Source of the DNA: an uncultured Acidobacteriia bacterium
Lineage (GTDB): Bacteria > Acidobacteriota > Terriglobia > Bryobacterales > Bryobacteraceae
DNA length: 64,000 nt
Assembly: GCA_903851195.1 (NCBI GenBank)
Contig: CAINNJ010000052.1
Coordinates: 32,142 to 96,141 of the forward strand
Reading direction: 5' to 3'
Shown: piece by piece, positions 44,801 through 53,283 of the stretch
Layout: each line of letters begins with the position of its first letter
Position numbering within the stretch: position 1 is the first letter of the stretch
The notes under the pieces: model-generated
Databases searched by the model: none
What the model saw: only the letters and a program-made list of their open reading frames with translations
Told to the model about the DNA's origin: nothing
Made by a program: the position numbers and the translations under genes

Positions 44801-45158
44801 GCACCAGATACGCATTCAGTTCGTGCTCCAGGGAAGGTTCGTAACGGAACGGAAACGTCTCGGCGTAGGGCTCCAGGAAGAAGTCGAACGGGTTGATCAC
44901 GGTCATCTCCGCGACCAGATCCACCTCCACCTGAAAATGGTCCACCAGTTCGGGAAAGACCACCCGCGCCAGATAGTTGCTGTGAGGATCCTGCTGCCAG
45001 TTCAGAAAATAACCGGCGGGTTCGATCTTCAGCGAGTATGCGGTTACGGGCGTGCGGGAGTGCGGCGCCGGGCGCAGGCGGATCACCTGCGGGGAAAGCG
45101 TGACGCGGCGGTCGTACTTATACGTCGTCTTGTGGTGGAGTGCTACGCGAATCGGCAA
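41817..45158 (-). CDS. Fused transglutaminase-like / DUF2126 protein
   Basis: Large cytoplasmic protein of a family linked to peptide or amide-bond chemistry of unknown kind. N-terminal region ~1-100 is the transglutaminase N-terminal beta domain (MPIRVALHHKTTYKYDR). The papain-like core has catalytic Cys in HRSGSCRDSAWLL, His in DLHAWTEVYLP, and Asp in GLDPTSG. The remaining ~750 residues are DUF2126, with GGEPTFVSIDN and HTGTGGGNHFVLGG, resembling a glutamine-synthetase/ATP-grasp-like amide-ligase context. 1113 aa is normal for the fused form. Start ATG 45158; a perfect minus-strand TATAAT lies at 45203-45208. The family is often grouped with alpha-E/circularly permuted ATP-grasp genes, which are not seen here. 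Confidence 0.93.
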   Translation of the reverse strand: MPIRVALHHKTTYKYDRRVTLSPQVIRLRPAPHSRTPVTAYSLKIEPAGYFLNWQQDPHSNYLARVVFPELVDHFQVEVDLVAEMTVINPFDFFLEPYAETFPFRYEPSLEHELNAYLVPEPASAQLTEYLATVDRSPKQMINFLVALNQQLQSHIGYVIRMEPGIQTPEYTLTHRSGSCRDSAWLLVQILRNLGLAARFVSGYLIQLKPDVKPLEGPEGPTSDFTDLHAWTEVYLPGAGWIGLDPTSGLFAGEGHIPLAATPQPSGAAPVTGGVDPCEVTFEHEMNVTRIHEDPRVTFPYTDAQWQRIEALGHHVDRDIAARDIRLTMGGEPTFVSIDNMDSPEWNTDALGAEKLASATALLRRLRDSFTHGALLHHGQGKWYPGEPLPRWALGCYWRLDGVPLWRDQTLFADVNQPSKYETADAKKLITTLAHRLGLDDGYVMPAYEDSFYYQQKERLLPVNVDPEDNHLVADPLADKLERDRLRAVFERGLNTPTGFVLPLQRGAGAHGPEWQTSPWMLRGQRLLLTPGDSPVGLRLPLPSLPWVAPQDARQVHPQDPMAARRPLPVLVHRPPEDPVWGPKKERPRDKVPAKKESAPWVVRTALCVEAREGKIFVFMPPADTVEDYIELVAAVEDTAAFLRMPLVLEGYTPPHDVRISNIRVTPDPGVVEVNVHPARNWEELVRTTTTVYEQARLSRLGAEKFMLDGGHTGTGGGNHFVLGGLTPADSPFLRRPDLLRSMIAFWLNHPSLSYMFSGMFIGPTSQAPRIDETRQDSLYELSIAFSQIPASPEPGVETVPPWLVDRILRHLLVDVTGNTHRAEFCIDKLYSPDSSTGRLGLLELRGFEMPPHARMSLTQQLLVRALVAAFWKKPYQHDPIAWGTQLHDLYMLPHFIAQDFRDVLEELERAGYRFDPDWFAAQFEFRYPVFGRVNYSGVQIELRRATEPWYVLGEEPAGGATARFVDSSVERVQVKVAGLSSDRYLVTCNGRRVPLHPTGTKGEWIAGVRYRAWQPPSCLHPTIPVHTPLVFDLLDTWTGRSLGGCTYHVAHPGGRNYETFPVNANEAESRRNARFFAEGHTPGPMEIPPVERNPDFPFTLDLRRPVLRAPVG

Positions 45159-45236
45159 AGGGTCTCCAGATGAGCCATGCTCGACGGGGAGCCGGAATTC
45201 CGATTATAAGTGGCCCGCTCTGAAGGCCTGGCTGCC

Positions 45237-47879
45237 TTAATCCAGGTAGAGAAACTCGTTCGTTGAAATCAGCACGTGGCAGAGACTCTGCCAGGCGGCG
45301 AGGCGGCGCCCGTCACCCGGCAGTTTCGCTTCCAGACTGGCCAGATAACTGAGCGCGGAATCGGTCTCGTCCGCGGCGGGACGGCGCGTCAGAGCCATCA
45401 GATAAGCCCTTTCGATGCGCTGCGCGTCGGACAGACCGGCGTCGTCGAGCAGACGTTTGGCGAAGTCCCCCGATCTCTCGATCACGAACCGGCTATTCAT
45501 CACGAACAGCGCCTGCGGGGCGACGTTGGTCCGGGCCCGCCCTTCGCTGGATGTGGTGGCATCGCCGAAATCGAAATTCGACAGGACCGCGGGCACGCTG
45601 CCGCGCCGAACCGGGATGTAGAGCGTGCGTCGCTTCAGATCGTCCGTATCGAGCTTCTTCCCTTTGGCCGGAACCAGAGCCCCGCCCAAGGTCGCGTCGA
45701 GATTGCCGGAAAGGGAAAGCACGCTGTCGCGAACCTCTTCCACCGACATCCGCAGCCGGTTGAACCGCGAATTCAGACGATTCAGCGGGTCCGCTTCTTT
45801 CGCTCCCGGGCTCGCCTCCGCGCTCATCTGGTAAGTGTTCGAAAGCAGAATCAGGCGGTGCAGGGCTTTGATGGACCACCCGCTCTCGATGAACCGCTTC
45901 GTCAGATAATCCAGCAGTTCGGGGTTCGCCGGCGTATCGCCCATCTTGCCCCAGTTGTTCGGCGTCCGCATTAGCCCTTCCCCGAAGTGCCACTGCCAGA
46001 CGCGATTCACAATCACCCGCGCGGTCAGCGGATTCTCCGCCGAAGCCAGCCACTGCGCCAGTTCCAGCCGCCCGCTGCCCTTCGCCGGCTGTGTTTGCGA
46101 CTCCCCGGCGAGCACGTACGGGAACGTCTTCGCGACCGCCGCCCCTTCGCTGTGATGGTCGCCGTGAAGGAAAATGTGCTGGTCCACCGGCACCGAATCG
46201 GTCACCGCCGCCGCCATCGGGGGCTCCGGCCCCAGCGATTTCTGCAATGCCGTCCATTCCGCCCGCAGCACCGCCACGCGGTCGCTGTCGTGGAGTTCCA
46301 GAGGGCCGCCGTTGAAACCGGCCGCCGCGAAGAACGGCGCGTCCTCGGCATTGGGCTTCGGACGCGCGGGAAGATCGCGGTCCTGCGCCATCTCCGTCGC
46401 ATAGCGGTTCCGCCAGCCGGCCATCTGCGATTCCCACTTTGCCGCCGCGGCCACATAAGCGGCCTGATACTCCTGCGCGACCGCGGCGATGGTGTCCGGC
46501 GTCGCCTCGAACCACTTCTTCAGATACGACCCGCGCGCTTTTTCATCCGCGCTCTCCAGCCAGTGACGCCACTTCACGGCGTCTTTGTCCTGCGAACCAC
46601 CCTTGGTGGCGTTCTTCGCGGCAATCAGCCATTCGGCGATTCGCGGACTCTGCAGCGCCGATTCGCGCGCCCAGTCTTCCGCCAGCGCCTCTTCCATTTC
46701 CAGTTGTTTCCCGAACATCCGCCAGCGATGCGACTGGTATCGATTCGCGGCCTCCGGATCGAGCGGCGCGTTGTAGATGTACGACACCGAACCGGGACGG
46801 CCCAGGTTGCGAAACGCTTCCGTGCTGGCGAAAATCCCCGCCAAAGCGTAGTAATCGCGCGTCAGAATCGGATCGAACTTGTGATCGTGGCAGCGCGCAC
46901 AGGCGACGGTCAGGCCGAGGAACGCCTTCGAGGTGGTGTCGATCTGCTCGTCCACCACGTCGTAAATCATCTGGATCCGGTCCTGCTGCGCCAAAGGCTT
47001 CGGACCCAGCGCGAGAAAGCCGGTGGCGACGATGCCGCGCTGCTTTTCTTCCGCATTCTGGCCGGGCAGCAGGTCGCCGGCAATCTGCTCCATCACGAAA
47101 CGGTTGAAGGGCAGGTCGTTATTAAAGGCGTTTGTGACGTAATCCCGATACCGCCACGCATTCGGATACACGTGGTCTTCGTCCATCCCGGTGGAATCGG
47201 CAAAACGCGCCACATCCAGCCAGTGCCGCCCCCAGTGCTCGCCATACTGCGGTTTCGCGAGCAGCTGGTCCACTACCCTGGCGAACGCAGTTGGGCTGTT
47301 GTCCGCCTCGAAAGCCGCAATCTCCTCGGGTGTCGGCGGCAGACCGGTCAGGTCGTAGGTCACCCGCCGCAGCAGCGTCAGTTTCCCCGCCGGTTTGGCC
47401 GGCGTCAGGTGCTTCTCTTCCAGCTTCGCGAGAATGAACCGATCCAGCGGATTCTTCGCCCATGCCTCTGCCTTCCCAGCAGGCGGCGCGGGATCTTTGA
47501 CAGGCTGAAAAGCCCAGTACTGCCGGTCCGCCGCCGTGATCTGCTTTCCGCCGGTCCCGGCAGATGCCGCAGTAACGGCCTGCTTCGGCCAGACCGCGCC
47601 CGCGTCTACCCACGTTTTCAGCGCCGCGATCTCCGCTTCCGAAAGCTTGCCGGCGGGTGGCATTTTCAGGTCGGCCGCGTAACTCACCACTTCCAGCAAA
47701 CGGCTCCCGTCCGACCCCGGCCCGGTGGAAAAGTTAAGCCCCGCCGACTGCCGGTTCGGTCCGTGGCAGCCGTAGCAGTTCTTCGCGAACACGGGGCGGA
47801 CGTTCTTCTCAAAGAACTCCGGATCCCCGTTTTGCGCGAGCAACGGCGCCGCAAGAAAAACCACCGCCAGCAACCTCAC
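45237..47879 (-). CDS. PSCyt1/DUF1549/DUF1553 planctomycete-type cytochrome protein (PSD1)
   Basis: Exported haem protein of the kind first described in planctomycetes. Signal peptide 1-16; haem motif CYGCH near residue 35-39 (PSCyt1, KNCYGCHGPNRQ); a DUF1549 block with KPQYGEHWGRHWLDVARFAD; a second CARCHDHKFDP (CxxCH, haem or metal) about residue 330; and a C-terminal DUF1553 block (NPLTARVIVNRVWQWHFGEG). 880 aa, normal. ATG at 47879 overlaps the DUF1501 stop by 4 nt, so the two are cotranslated. They are widely found with polysaccharide-degradation or sulfatase genes, but the reaction is not known. Confidence 0.92.
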   Translation of the reverse strand: MRLLAVVFLAAPLLAQNGDPEFFEKNVRPVFAKNCYGCHGPNRQSAGLNFSTGPGSDGSRLLEVVSYAADLKMPPAGKLSEAEIAALKTWVDAGAVWPKQAVTAASAGTGGKQITAADRQYWAFQPVKDPAPPAGKAEAWAKNPLDRFILAKLEEKHLTPAKPAGKLTLLRRVTYDLTGLPPTPEEIAAFEADNSPTAFARVVDQLLAKPQYGEHWGRHWLDVARFADSTGMDEDHVYPNAWRYRDYVTNAFNNDLPFNRFVMEQIAGDLLPGQNAEEKQRGIVATGFLALGPKPLAQQDRIQMIYDVVDEQIDTTSKAFLGLTVACARCHDHKFDPILTRDYYALAGIFASTEAFRNLGRPGSVSYIYNAPLDPEAANRYQSHRWRMFGKQLEMEEALAEDWARESALQSPRIAEWLIAAKNATKGGSQDKDAVKWRHWLESADEKARGSYLKKWFEATPDTIAAVAQEYQAAYVAAAAKWESQMAGWRNRYATEMAQDRDLPARPKPNAEDAPFFAAAGFNGGPLELHDSDRVAVLRAEWTALQKSLGPEPPMAAAVTDSVPVDQHIFLHGDHHSEGAAVAKTFPYVLAGESQTQPAKGSGRLELAQWLASAENPLTARVIVNRVWQWHFGEGLMRTPNNWGKMGDTPANPELLDYLTKRFIESGWSIKALHRLILLSNTYQMSAEASPGAKEADPLNRLNSRFNRLRMSVEEVRDSVLSLSGNLDATLGGALVPAKGKKLDTDDLKRRTLYIPVRRGSVPAVLSNFDFGDATTSSEGRARTNVAPQALFVMNSRFVIERSGDFAKRLLDDAGLSDAQRIERAYLMALTRRPAADETDSALSYLASLEAKLPGDGRRLAAWQSLCHVLISTNEFLYLD

Positions 47880-49282
47880 GCGAACACCCCCTGCGCCACG
47901 GTACCCGCCACATCCGTCAGCCGGAAGTCCCGCCCCGCGAACCGGTACGTGAGCTTCAGATGGTCGATCCCCAGCAGCGCCAGCACCGTCGCATGCAAGT
48001 CGTGCAGATGCATCCGGTTTTCCACCGCGTGATACCCGAACTCATCGGTCGCCCCGTAAATGGAGCCCGGTTTCGTGCCGCCCCCGGCCATCCAAAGCGT
48101 GTAGCCATACGGATTATGATCCCGGCCATCCGCGCCCTGCGCCCACGGCGTCCGGCCGAACTCGCCGCCCCAGATCACCAGCGTGTCCCGCAGCAACCCG
48201 CGCGCCTTCAGATCTTTCAGCAGCCCGGCGATCGGCTTATCCACCTCCGCCGCGTTCTTCGTATGCAGCTTGAACAGTTCGGTATGCTGGTCCCATTTGT
48301 AGCTGTGCGAGCACTGCACAAACCGCACGCCCCGCTCGGAAAGCCGCCGCGCGAGAAGGCACTGCCACCCGAAATCGCGCGTGGTTTCCGAATCCAGCCC
48401 GTAGAGCTGTTTCGTGGCTTCCGTTTCCTTCGCCATGTCGAAAGCTTCGGGCGCCTCCACCTGCATCCGGAACGCGAGTTCCATGGCGCCGATGCGCGCT
48501 TCCAGATCCGCATCGTGCGCGTTGCGCTCGGCGTGCCGCCGGTTCATCTTCTGGATCATGTCCAGCTCGAAACGCTGATTCTCCGCGGTCAGGCCTTTGG
48601 GAATCAGCCACGGCATCGGCTCCTTCTCGATCTCTTCGATCTTCATATCGGAGCTGCCGATCGGCGTGCCCTGGTACTCGCCCGGCAGGAAACTGGAACT
48701 CCAGTTATTCTGGCCCCCATGCCCCAGCGTCGGCTTAATCGTGATAAACCCCGGCAAATTCTGGTTTTCCGTGCCGAGCCCGTACAGCGTCCACGACCCC
48801 ATGCTCGGCCGCCGGAACGAGAACACGCCGGTATGTAACTGCAGCAGCGCCGCGCCGTGGTCCACGCCGTCGCCCACCATGGATCGCACCACACACAGAT
48901 CGTCCACGCACGTGGCGACATGCGGAAACAACTCACTTACCGGGATGCCGCTTTGCCCGTGCTGCCGGAACTCCCAGGGTGACTTCATCAGCCCTTTCAC
49001 GCCATCTTCACCGAACGTCAGCCCGCGCTTGAAAGGCACCGGCTTGCCGTTATCGGCGATCAGTCGCGGCTTCGGGTCGAAAGTATCGATACTCGACGGC
49101 CCCCCGTGCATGAACAGGAAAATCACCCGTCTGGCGCGAGGCGGAAACATCGGCGCTTTGGGCGCCAGCGGGTTCGGCGCACCGCCCTCCGCGGCCAGCA
49201 GCGAGCGGAGACCCAGCAGGCCGAAGCCCGCGGCGGATTGTTTCAGGATGGTCCGGCGGGACGGCGGCGTTCGGGAAAGCAT
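47876..49282 (-). CDS. DUF1501 family protein, Tat-exported
   Basis: Alkaline-phosphatase/sulfatase-like fold protein without known substrate, nearly always paired with PSD1 proteins. Twin-arginine signal SRRTILKQSAAGFGLLGLRS at the N-terminus. Motifs: RRVIFLFMHGGPSSIDTFDP (~52-71), DDLCVVRSMVGDGVDHG (~127-143), TLVIWGGEFGRTPWAQG, then GRDHNPYGYTLWMAGGG near 390. 468 aa, normal. A minus-strand TATAAT at 49301-49306 stands 18 nt before the ATG. It is the first gene of a two-gene operon with PSD1 (4-nt overlap). Confidence 0.93.
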   Translation of the reverse strand: MLSRTPPSRRTILKQSAAGFGLLGLRSLLAAEGGAPNPLAPKAPMFPPRARRVIFLFMHGGPSSIDTFDPKPRLIADNGKPVPFKRGLTFGEDGVKGLMKSPWEFRQHGQSGIPVSELFPHVATCVDDLCVVRSMVGDGVDHGAALLQLHTGVFSFRRPSMGSWTLYGLGTENQNLPGFITIKPTLGHGGQNNWSSSFLPGEYQGTPIGSSDMKIEEIEKEPMPWLIPKGLTAENQRFELDMIQKMNRRHAERNAHDADLEARIGAMELAFRMQVEAPEAFDMAKETEATKQLYGLDSETTRDFGWQCLLARRLSERGVRFVQCSHSYKWDQHTELFKLHTKNAAEVDKPIAGLLKDLKARGLLRDTLVIWGGEFGRTPWAQGADGRDHNPYGYTLWMAGGGTKPGSIYGATDEFGYHAVENRMHLHDLHATVLALLGIDHLKLTYRFAGRDFRLTDVAGTVAQGVFA

Positions 49283-49325
49283 AGGTTCGGCCTGCAGAAA
49301 ATTATATCGGAGTTAGCGGTTACGC

Positions 49326-50834
49326 CTACTTGCCCGCGCCGTACCGCAGGTCGAAGCTGGTGAACTGACCGCCCTTCGCGCCGCCCGCGAATAACGCGAC
49401 ACGCAGGTCCCGGCTCCACGGCGCTAAACTCCCCACGTCTACCGGCTTGCCGGACGCCGCCATCGCGCCTCCCGGCTTCGAATACAGCATCTGAAAACGG
49501 TTCGCGTTCCGCCCCTCGATGCGCAGCCGGACCTTGTCGCCCACGGGAGCCGGGTCATCCGCGAGCTTTGTCCATTTGCCTCCGTCGATCCGCCACTGCA
49601 CAATCCGGCCGCCCTGCAGAGCGACTCCGGCCGCGGTCTGCCGGTCGCCGATAATCGCCAGACCCGCCGCCGCCCCCGGAGCTACGGAACTCGCCACCAC
49701 GTCCGTTTCCACGCTGTAGTTCAGGGCATCCAGCGGTTCCGCCAGAATGGCGCCGAGAAACCCAGCCGTTCCGGAAGACAAAGTCAGCGTGCCTCCGCCG
49801 ACCCGTGCCTGCGGCTTTTCCTGAACGGGCCACTCCCAGAACGGCTGCAGAGCCGCCGCGCGGAAATCGTCGTGCACGGCCGCCGGTTCCGCGGCGGTCT
49901 CCGGAGCGGGCGTTCGCCCCTCCCCAATTACCGGCCAGCCGTCTTTCCACGTAATCTTGTCCAGCACCGCTTCGCGCCCGGTCGCGATAAATCCCCGTTT
50001 CGAATACGCGTGATAGAGAAAATACTCCTGCCCGTCTGGTCCGTTCACCGCCGTGCCGTGCCCGGGACACCGCCACGAAGGCCCGGACGTCACAATCGGA
50101 TTCGCCGGATTCTTCTCCCACGGAGCGCCCTGCAGATCCTTCGCCCGCGCAACGCCGACGCCGTAATTGCAGTTGACGCCGCAGCAGAAGCCCCCGGCAT
50201 ACAACATATAGAAGTAGCCGCCGTGCCGCACGATATCCGGCGCTTCCACGTCCCGGACCTCCCACGGAACGTCGCTCCGAATCAGTTCACGCGGGCTCCC
50301 GGTCATGTGCAGGCCATCGTCCGTGGTGGGCTGCAGATAAATAATCGACGCCGGACTGGCGCCGTTCCCGTTCTTCTTCCAGAGCAGGAAACCCTTGCCT
50401 TTGTCGTCGCGGGTAAAGAACGGGTCGATGGCACCGTCCGCCTGACAAACCAGAGGCCCGCCATCGGTCCAGGGTCCCGCGGGCTTGCCCGCCGTGGCCA
50501 CCGCGACGCACAAGGGCCCGCCGCGCATCTGCGCCGTGTAATAAAGGCGGACCCGATTCTTCTCCGTATAGAGTTCCGGCGCCCAGAACCAGTTGTCTGC
50601 CCACGCCGGAAGGTCCGCGAAAACATGCGTCCGCAGGGTCCAGTGCGCCAGATCTTTCGAGGAAGAAAGCGAAAAAATCGGGCCCCAGTCGGACGACGTA
50701 TTCACCGCCCAATACTCGCCGCCGAACCGGATGACGCTGGGGTCCGGGTGATCCCCGGGCAACACCGGATTCTGTATCGCGGCGGCCGCAATCGAGAAAA
50801 CTGCCAAAACCCAGAACAACGGGCGAGTCCGCAA
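49326..50834 (-). CDS. Exported glycoside hydrolase family 43-like protein
   Basis: Five-bladed propeller enzyme probably acting on arabinose/xylose-type glycans. The TTG at 50834 is chosen because AGGGAG stands 6 nt before it and it opens a signal peptide (MRTRPLFWVLAVFSIAAAA). Catalytic base Asp in GDHPDPSVIRFGGEYW, general acid Glu in VRDVEAPDIVRHGGYFYM. The propeller covers ~22-320; the C-terminal ~180 residues form a beta-sandwich of the GH43 C2/concanavalin-like kind (VQEKPQARVGGGTLTLSSGT). A Cys-rich loop FCCGVNCNYG could form disulphides. 502 aa. TAGAAT at 50852-50857 is a possible -10. It is divergent from the acylase gene (70 bp apart). Confidence 0.87.
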   Translation of the reverse strand: MRTRPLFWVLAVFSIAAAAIQNPVLPGDHPDPSVIRFGGEYWAVNTSSDWGPIFSLSSSKDLAHWTLRTHVFADLPAWADNWFWAPELYTEKNRVRLYYTAQMRGGPLCVAVATAGKPAGPWTDGGPLVCQADGAIDPFFTRDDKGKGFLLWKKNGNGASPASIIYLQPTTDDGLHMTGSPRELIRSDVPWEVRDVEAPDIVRHGGYFYMLYAGGFCCGVNCNYGVGVARAKDLQGAPWEKNPANPIVTSGPSWRCPGHGTAVNGPDGQEYFLYHAYSKRGFIATGREAVLDKITWKDGWPVIGEGRTPAPETAAEPAAVHDDFRAAALQPFWEWPVQEKPQARVGGGTLTLSSGTAGFLGAILAEPLDALNYSVETDVVASSVAPGAAAGLAIIGDRQTAAGVALQGGRIVQWRIDGGKWTKLADDPAPVGDKVRLRIEGRNANRFQMLYSKPGGAMAASGKPVDVGSLAPWSRDLRVALFAGGAKGGQFTSFDLRYGAGK

Positions 50835-50904
50835 TTGGCGCTCCCTGCCCGATTCTATCGTTTTGGCCGGACGCCGCCTACACTGATACAACGGACCTTC
50901 CGCC

Positions 50905-53097
50905 ATGAACATGAGATTCTGTACGCTTGCGCTCGTCTGCCTGATCCCGGCCGCTGCACAACAGCCAATTCGTGAGCCGGAGACCGCACGCTGGGCCAAA
51001 CAAGCCGCCCGTATCACCATCGTGCGGGACGACCACGGCATCGCCCATATCCACGGCAAAACCGATGCCGATGCCGTGTTCGGCATGGTGTACACCCAGG
51101 CGGAAGACGACTTTAACCGCGTGGAGACGAACTACCTCAATTCCATGGGCCGTCTCGCCGAAACCGAAGGCGAGGCCCGCATCTTTCAGGATCTGCGCAT
51201 GAAGCTCTTCATCGATCCCGCCGACCTGCGCAAACAGTACGCCGCCAGCCCCGCGTGGCTCCAGTCCCTGATGAACGCCTTCGCCGACGGCCTGAACTTC
51301 TACCTCGCGAAGCACCCCGCCGTGAAACCGCGTGTCATCAAAAGATTCGAGCCGTGGATGGCCCTGAGCTTCACCGAGGGCAGCATCGGCGGCGATATCG
51401 AACGCGTGAATCTCGCTCAACTCGAAGCCTTCTACGGCAAGGGCGCACCGAAGCAACTGGCCCGGCTCGAAGCGCTCCCCCCGGTCGAACGGGAGCCTTC
51501 CGGCTCGAACGGCATGGCCATCGCGCCGTCTAATACCGCCGCCCACCACGCCCTGCTGCTCATCAATCCCCACACTTCCTTCTTCTTCCGCTCCGAACTC
51601 CAGATGACGAGCGATGAAGGCCTGAACGCCTACGGCGCGGTAACCTGGGGCCAGTTCTTCATCTACCAGGGCTTCAACGAACGCGCCGGCTGGATGCACA
51701 CCTCCAGCGGCGTCGACGCCGTCGATGAGTATCTCGAAACCGTGACGAAGAAGGGCGACCGTTACTACGCGAAGTACGGCAACGAAGAGCGCCCGCTGCA
51801 GACCGCCGAGATTGCCGTCCCCTACAAAACCGACCACGGCATGGCGGAGAAGAAATTCACGGTCTATCGCACCGCCCACGGGCCCATCGTCCGCGAGGCG
51901 AACGGCAAATGGGTCGCCATCCGCCTGATGCAGGAAAACATCAAGGCCCTGACGCAGTCGTACACGCGGACCAAAGCGCGCGACTACAAGTCCTACCGGC
52001 AGACCATGGAGCTCAAGGCAAACTCTTCGAACAACACGATCTTCGCCGATGCCGATGGCGACATCGCCTACTTCCACGGCAACTACATCCCGCGCCGCGA
52101 CACCGCCTTCGACTGGACAAAGCCGGTGGACGGCAGCAACCCCGCCACCGAATGGAAGGGGCTGCTCGACATCGACGAAACGCCGCACCTGCTGAATCCG
52201 AAGGTCGGCTGGCTCTACAACACGAACAACTGGCCCTGGTCGGCGGCCGGCCCGGACAGCCCGAAGAAGGCGGACTTCCCGGCCTACGTCGAGAACGGCA
52301 CGGAATCCGCCCGCGGCCTCCATGCCATCCGCGTTCTGCGTGACAAGAAGGACTTCACCCTCGATTCCCTGATCTCCGCGGCTTATGACAGTTACCTGAC
52401 CTGGTTCGAAAAGCCCCTGCCGGCTCTGGTCAAAGCCTGGGACGAACTGCCCGCCACAAGCCCTCTGCGCGCGAAGACCGCCGAACAGATCGCCCTGCTT
52501 CGCCAGTGGGATCTCCGCTGGGCCGTCGGCTCCGTGCCCACCTCGCTCGCCGTGTTCTGGGGCGAGGACATTCGCCGCCGCGTCACGGGCAGCGCCCGCA
52601 CCGCCGGCATCCCGGCCGATGAATTCATCGCCACCGGCAAGGTTCCCGCCGAACAGATGCTCGAATCCCTCGCCGCCGCTTCCGACAAACTCGCCGCCGA
52701 TTTCGGCTCCTGGAAAACACCCTGGGGCGACATCAACCGTTTTCAGCGGCTGACCGGCGACATCGTGCAGCCTTTCTCGGATGCCGGAGCCAGCATTCCG
52801 GTCGGTTTCACCTCCGCCGTGTGGGGCTCTCTGGCCTCCTTCGGCGCCCGCGCCTGGCCGGGAACGAAGAAATGGTATGGCACCAGCGGCAACAGCTTCG
52901 TCGGGGTGGTCGAATTCGGCGATAAAGTGCGCGCCAAAGCCGTGACGGCCGGCGGCGAGAGCGGCGACCCGAAGTCGCCCCATTTCAACGACCAGGCCGC
53001 CCGTTACAGCACCGGCGCGCTCCGGGACGTTTACTTTTACCCGGCGGATCTGAAGGGCCACACGGAGCGGGAATACCATCCCGGAGCGTCTTTTTAA
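50905..53097 (+). CDS. Penicillin acylase family protein (Ntn hydrolase, N-acyl amidase)
   Basis: Self-processing periplasmic amidase. Signal peptide 1-19 (ALVCLIPAAAQ). Alpha subunit ~20-200 with the VRDDHGIAHIHGKTDADAVF start typical of the family. Ser201 in EPSGSNGMAIAP would become the catalytic N-terminal residue of the beta subunit after autocleavage between Gly200 and Ser201. Later motifs include NPHTSFFFRSELQM and KANSSNNTIFADADGDIAYF with the oxyanion-type Asn. 730 aa, usual for AHL acylases and cephalosporin/penicillin acylases. The substrate is open: acyl-homoserine lactone or acyl-amino acid are both possible. The stop codon lies in a duplicated 23-bp segment. Confidence 0.92.
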   Translation: MNMRFCTLALVCLIPAAAQQPIREPETARWAKQAARITIVRDDHGIAHIHGKTDADAVFGMVYTQAEDDFNRVETNYLNSMGRLAETEGEARIFQDLRMKLFIDPADLRKQYAASPAWLQSLMNAFADGLNFYLAKHPAVKPRVIKRFEPWMALSFTEGSIGGDIERVNLAQLEAFYGKGAPKQLARLEALPPVEREPSGSNGMAIAPSNTAAHHALLLINPHTSFFFRSELQMTSDEGLNAYGAVTWGQFFIYQGFNERAGWMHTSSGVDAVDEYLETVTKKGDRYYAKYGNEERPLQTAEIAVPYKTDHGMAEKKFTVYRTAHGPIVREANGKWVAIRLMQENIKALTQSYTRTKARDYKSYRQTMELKANSSNNTIFADADGDIAYFHGNYIPRRDTAFDWTKPVDGSNPATEWKGLLDIDETPHLLNPKVGWLYNTNNWPWSAAGPDSPKKADFPAYVENGTESARGLHAIRVLRDKKDFTLDSLISAAYDSYLTWFEKPLPALVKAWDELPATSPLRAKTAEQIALLRQWDLRWAVGSVPTSLAVFWGEDIRRRVTGSARTAGIPADEFIATGKVPAEQMLESLAAASDKLAADFGSWKTPWGDINRFQRLTGDIVQPFSDAGASIPVGFTSAVWGSLASFGARAWPGTKKWYGTSGNSFVGVVEFGDKVRAKAVTAGGESGDPKSPHFNDQAARYSTGALRDVYFYPADLKGHTEREYHPGASF

Positions 53098-53125
53098 GCC
53101 CACCGGGTGCGTCTTTTTAAGCCCA
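53086..53125. repeat. Tandem duplication covering the acylase stop codon
   Basis: GCGTCTTTTTAAGCCCA occurs at 53086-53102 and again at 53109-53125, a 23-bp period. The first copy codes the last residues and TAA stop of the acylase; the second lies just behind it and would offer a second TAA in another frame. Looks like a short slippage duplication. Confidence 0.85.
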
Positions 53126-53174
53126 AAGGAACGCCCGCGCCACGCCGCGCGTCTAACCTTGAACTGTCAGGCGC

Positions 53175-53204
53175 TTGACATTCCGCGCTCTGCCCCTTTC
53201 TAAT
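53175..53204 (+). promoter_or_regulatory. Sigma-70 promoter of the TonB receptor gene
   Basis: Perfect -35 TTGACA at 53175-53180 and -10 TCTAAT at 53199-53204 (5 of 6), 18-nt spacer. Predicted start near 53211 gives a leader of ~73 nt that ends in GAGAGGGG ahead of the ATG at 53284. It is the best housekeeping promoter in the window. Confidence 0.65.
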
Positions 53205-53283
53205 CGACATAAGCAGATCTTTGTCGAATTTTGCGCAGCTTCCAGGGTTTGGAATCATTTACATCAAAAAAGAGAGGGGTTAC

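Noticed and set aside
45987..48032. 681-codon open frame opposite the PSD1 gene
   Set aside because: Pro/Arg/His-rich, no domains; crosses the 4-nt junction of two well-supported genes.
50878..53103. Long open frame antisense to the penicillin acylase gene (741 codons)
   Set aside because: The acylase strand has signal peptide, Ser201 motif and family signatures; the reverse reads as low-complexity Gly/Val/Arg text typical of GC-rich shadow frames.
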